Shown here one piece after another: positions 63,595 through 64,000 of a stretch of 64,000 nucleotides of DNA. Under the pieces are notes generated by a model. It was not told the origin of the DNA. It saw only the letters and a list, made by a program, of their open reading frames with translations, and ran no database searches. This stretch comes from Ruegeria atlantica (GTDB lineage: Bacteria > Pseudomonadota > Alphaproteobacteria > Rhodobacterales > Rhodobacteraceae). Where the stretch lies: NCBI RefSeq assembly GCF_013032005.1, contig NZ_WQBE01000001.1, forward strand, positions 434,001-498,000, written 5' to 3'. A program made the position numbers and the translations under genes. The first letter of the stretch is position 1. Each line of letters starts with the position of its first letter.

Positions 63595-64000
63595 TACCCG
63601 CGCCAGATCCAGCCGCCGCCAAAGATACGGCTGCCTTCCGACGCGTAGAACACACAGGCCTGACCGGGTGAGACACCTTCTTCGGGCGTCAACAGCTCAA
63701 CCTCTGCCGTGGTATTGGACAAAGGTCTTACGATCGCCTCGCGCGGGGGTCGGGTCGAGCGGACCTTAACCAGAACATGCCATTCATCTCGTAAGGTGAA
63801 GGGTTCATCCCCAAGCCAATTGATTTCACGCACAGGAATGGTTCGGGTGGCCAGCATCTCTTTGGGGCCAACAACGACTTGTTTCGCATCCACGTCCAGT
63901 TTTACGACATATAATGGCTCGCTAAGGCCACCGATGCCCAGACCGCGGCGTTGTCCGATGGTATAGTGGATCACGCCGTTATGCTCCGCCAGAACGCGAC
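63591..64000 (-). CDS. mnmA: tRNA-specific 2-thiouridylase MnmA, C-terminal part (runs off the window)
   Basis: The last 135 or so codons of mnmA are present, read leftward from the right edge. The segment [19 protein letters not shown] followed by EPLYVVKLD, and the end [17 protein letters not shown], match the beta-barrel C-terminal domains of MnmA. The enzyme puts sulfur on U34 of Lys, Glu and Gln tRNAs using persulfide sulfur relayed by TusA-type proteins or directly by a cysteine desulfurase. The N-terminal ATPase domain and catalytic cysteines lie outside the window. Confidence 0.93.
   Translation of the reverse strand, partial: RVLAEHNGVIHYTIGQRRGLGIGGLSEPLYVVKLDVDAKQVVVGPKEMLATRTIPVREINWLGDEPFTLRDEWHVLVKVRSTRPPREAIVRPLSNTTAEVELLTPEEGVSPGQACVFYASEGSRIFGGGWIWRGY

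Overview
The window reads as chromosomal DNA of a marine alphaproteobacterium of the Rhodobacteraceae, most likely the Roseobacter clade. Evidence: a DMSP demethylase gene (dmdA) followed by acryloyl-CoA reductase (acuI), a circularly permuted two-piece tmRNA gene with an ANDN-type tag, the F1-ATPase zeta-type inhibitor (DUF1476), ChrB/ChrA, DUF808, DUF4169 and DUF1326 proteins, and a GH108 endolysin/holin pair like the one used for gene transfer agent release in Rhodobacter. Genes are dense, often with 1-4 nt ATGA/TAATG overlaps, and base composition looks even. I see no insertion sequence, prophage structural gene, CRISPR array, rRNA or tRNA.

Layout. 1-3.5 kb: start of gap (minus), a DUF808 membrane protein, and tkt (minus); a double GTTAGCGC-type operator lies upstream of gap. 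3.7-5.3 kb: a coiled-coil protein, zapA and an MliC-like lysozyme inhibitor. 5.3-8.7 kb (minus): purL and a bolA - two small membrane proteins - grxD operon. 8.8-15.9 kb: a large MscS-type channel, a LysR regulator and a divergent fused indolepyruvate oxidoreductase. 16-23 kb: acyltransferase, murI, argC, then ccmE - endolysin - holin - ccmF - ccmH. 23-31 kb: a PaaG-like isomerase, betaine-homocysteine methyltransferase (minus), ATPase inhibitor (minus), purC, marC, purS, purQ, and a DctB/DctD-like two-component pair. 31-41 kb: RNase E with a long leader, tusA, ccdA, a serine-hydrolase-like membrane protein overlapping a P450, class I aldolase, tag, and fumC - DUF4169 - ribbon-helix-helix (minus). 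42-46.6 kb: secreted protein, sspB, chrA, rhodanese-ChrB fusion, SnoaL-like protein, ssrA and a DUF4345 protein. 46.6-51.6 kb: a GntR/FCD regulator divergent from DUF2182 - DUF1326 - DinB - dmdA - acuI. 51.8-64 kb: envelope and isoprenoid operon frr - uppS - cdsA - dxr - rseP - (42-aa membrane protein) - bamA - skp - fabZ - lpxA - lpxI - lpxB - CadD-like membrane protein, and the 3' part of mnmA (minus).

How the genes work together. gap, tkt and fba share central carbon metabolism, and gap and fba share a candidate operator. purL/purS/purQ encode the three parts of FGAM synthase, with purC as a later step of the same pathway. ssrA and SspB belong to one quality-control route (tagging of stalled peptides and delivery to ClpXP). 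dmdA and acuI act in marine DMSP catabolism. The last 12 kb make undecaprenyl phosphate, CDP-diacylglycerol, DXP-pathway isoprenoids, lipid A and the outer-membrane assembly machinery.

No wholly new system is evident. The best leads are: the three uncharacterised genes wedged between the GntR regulator and dmdA; the DctD-like regulator that lacks the GAFTGA loop; the lysis pair embedded in the cytochrome c maturation cluster; the hydrolase/P450 pair; and the two small membrane proteins between BolA and Grx4.
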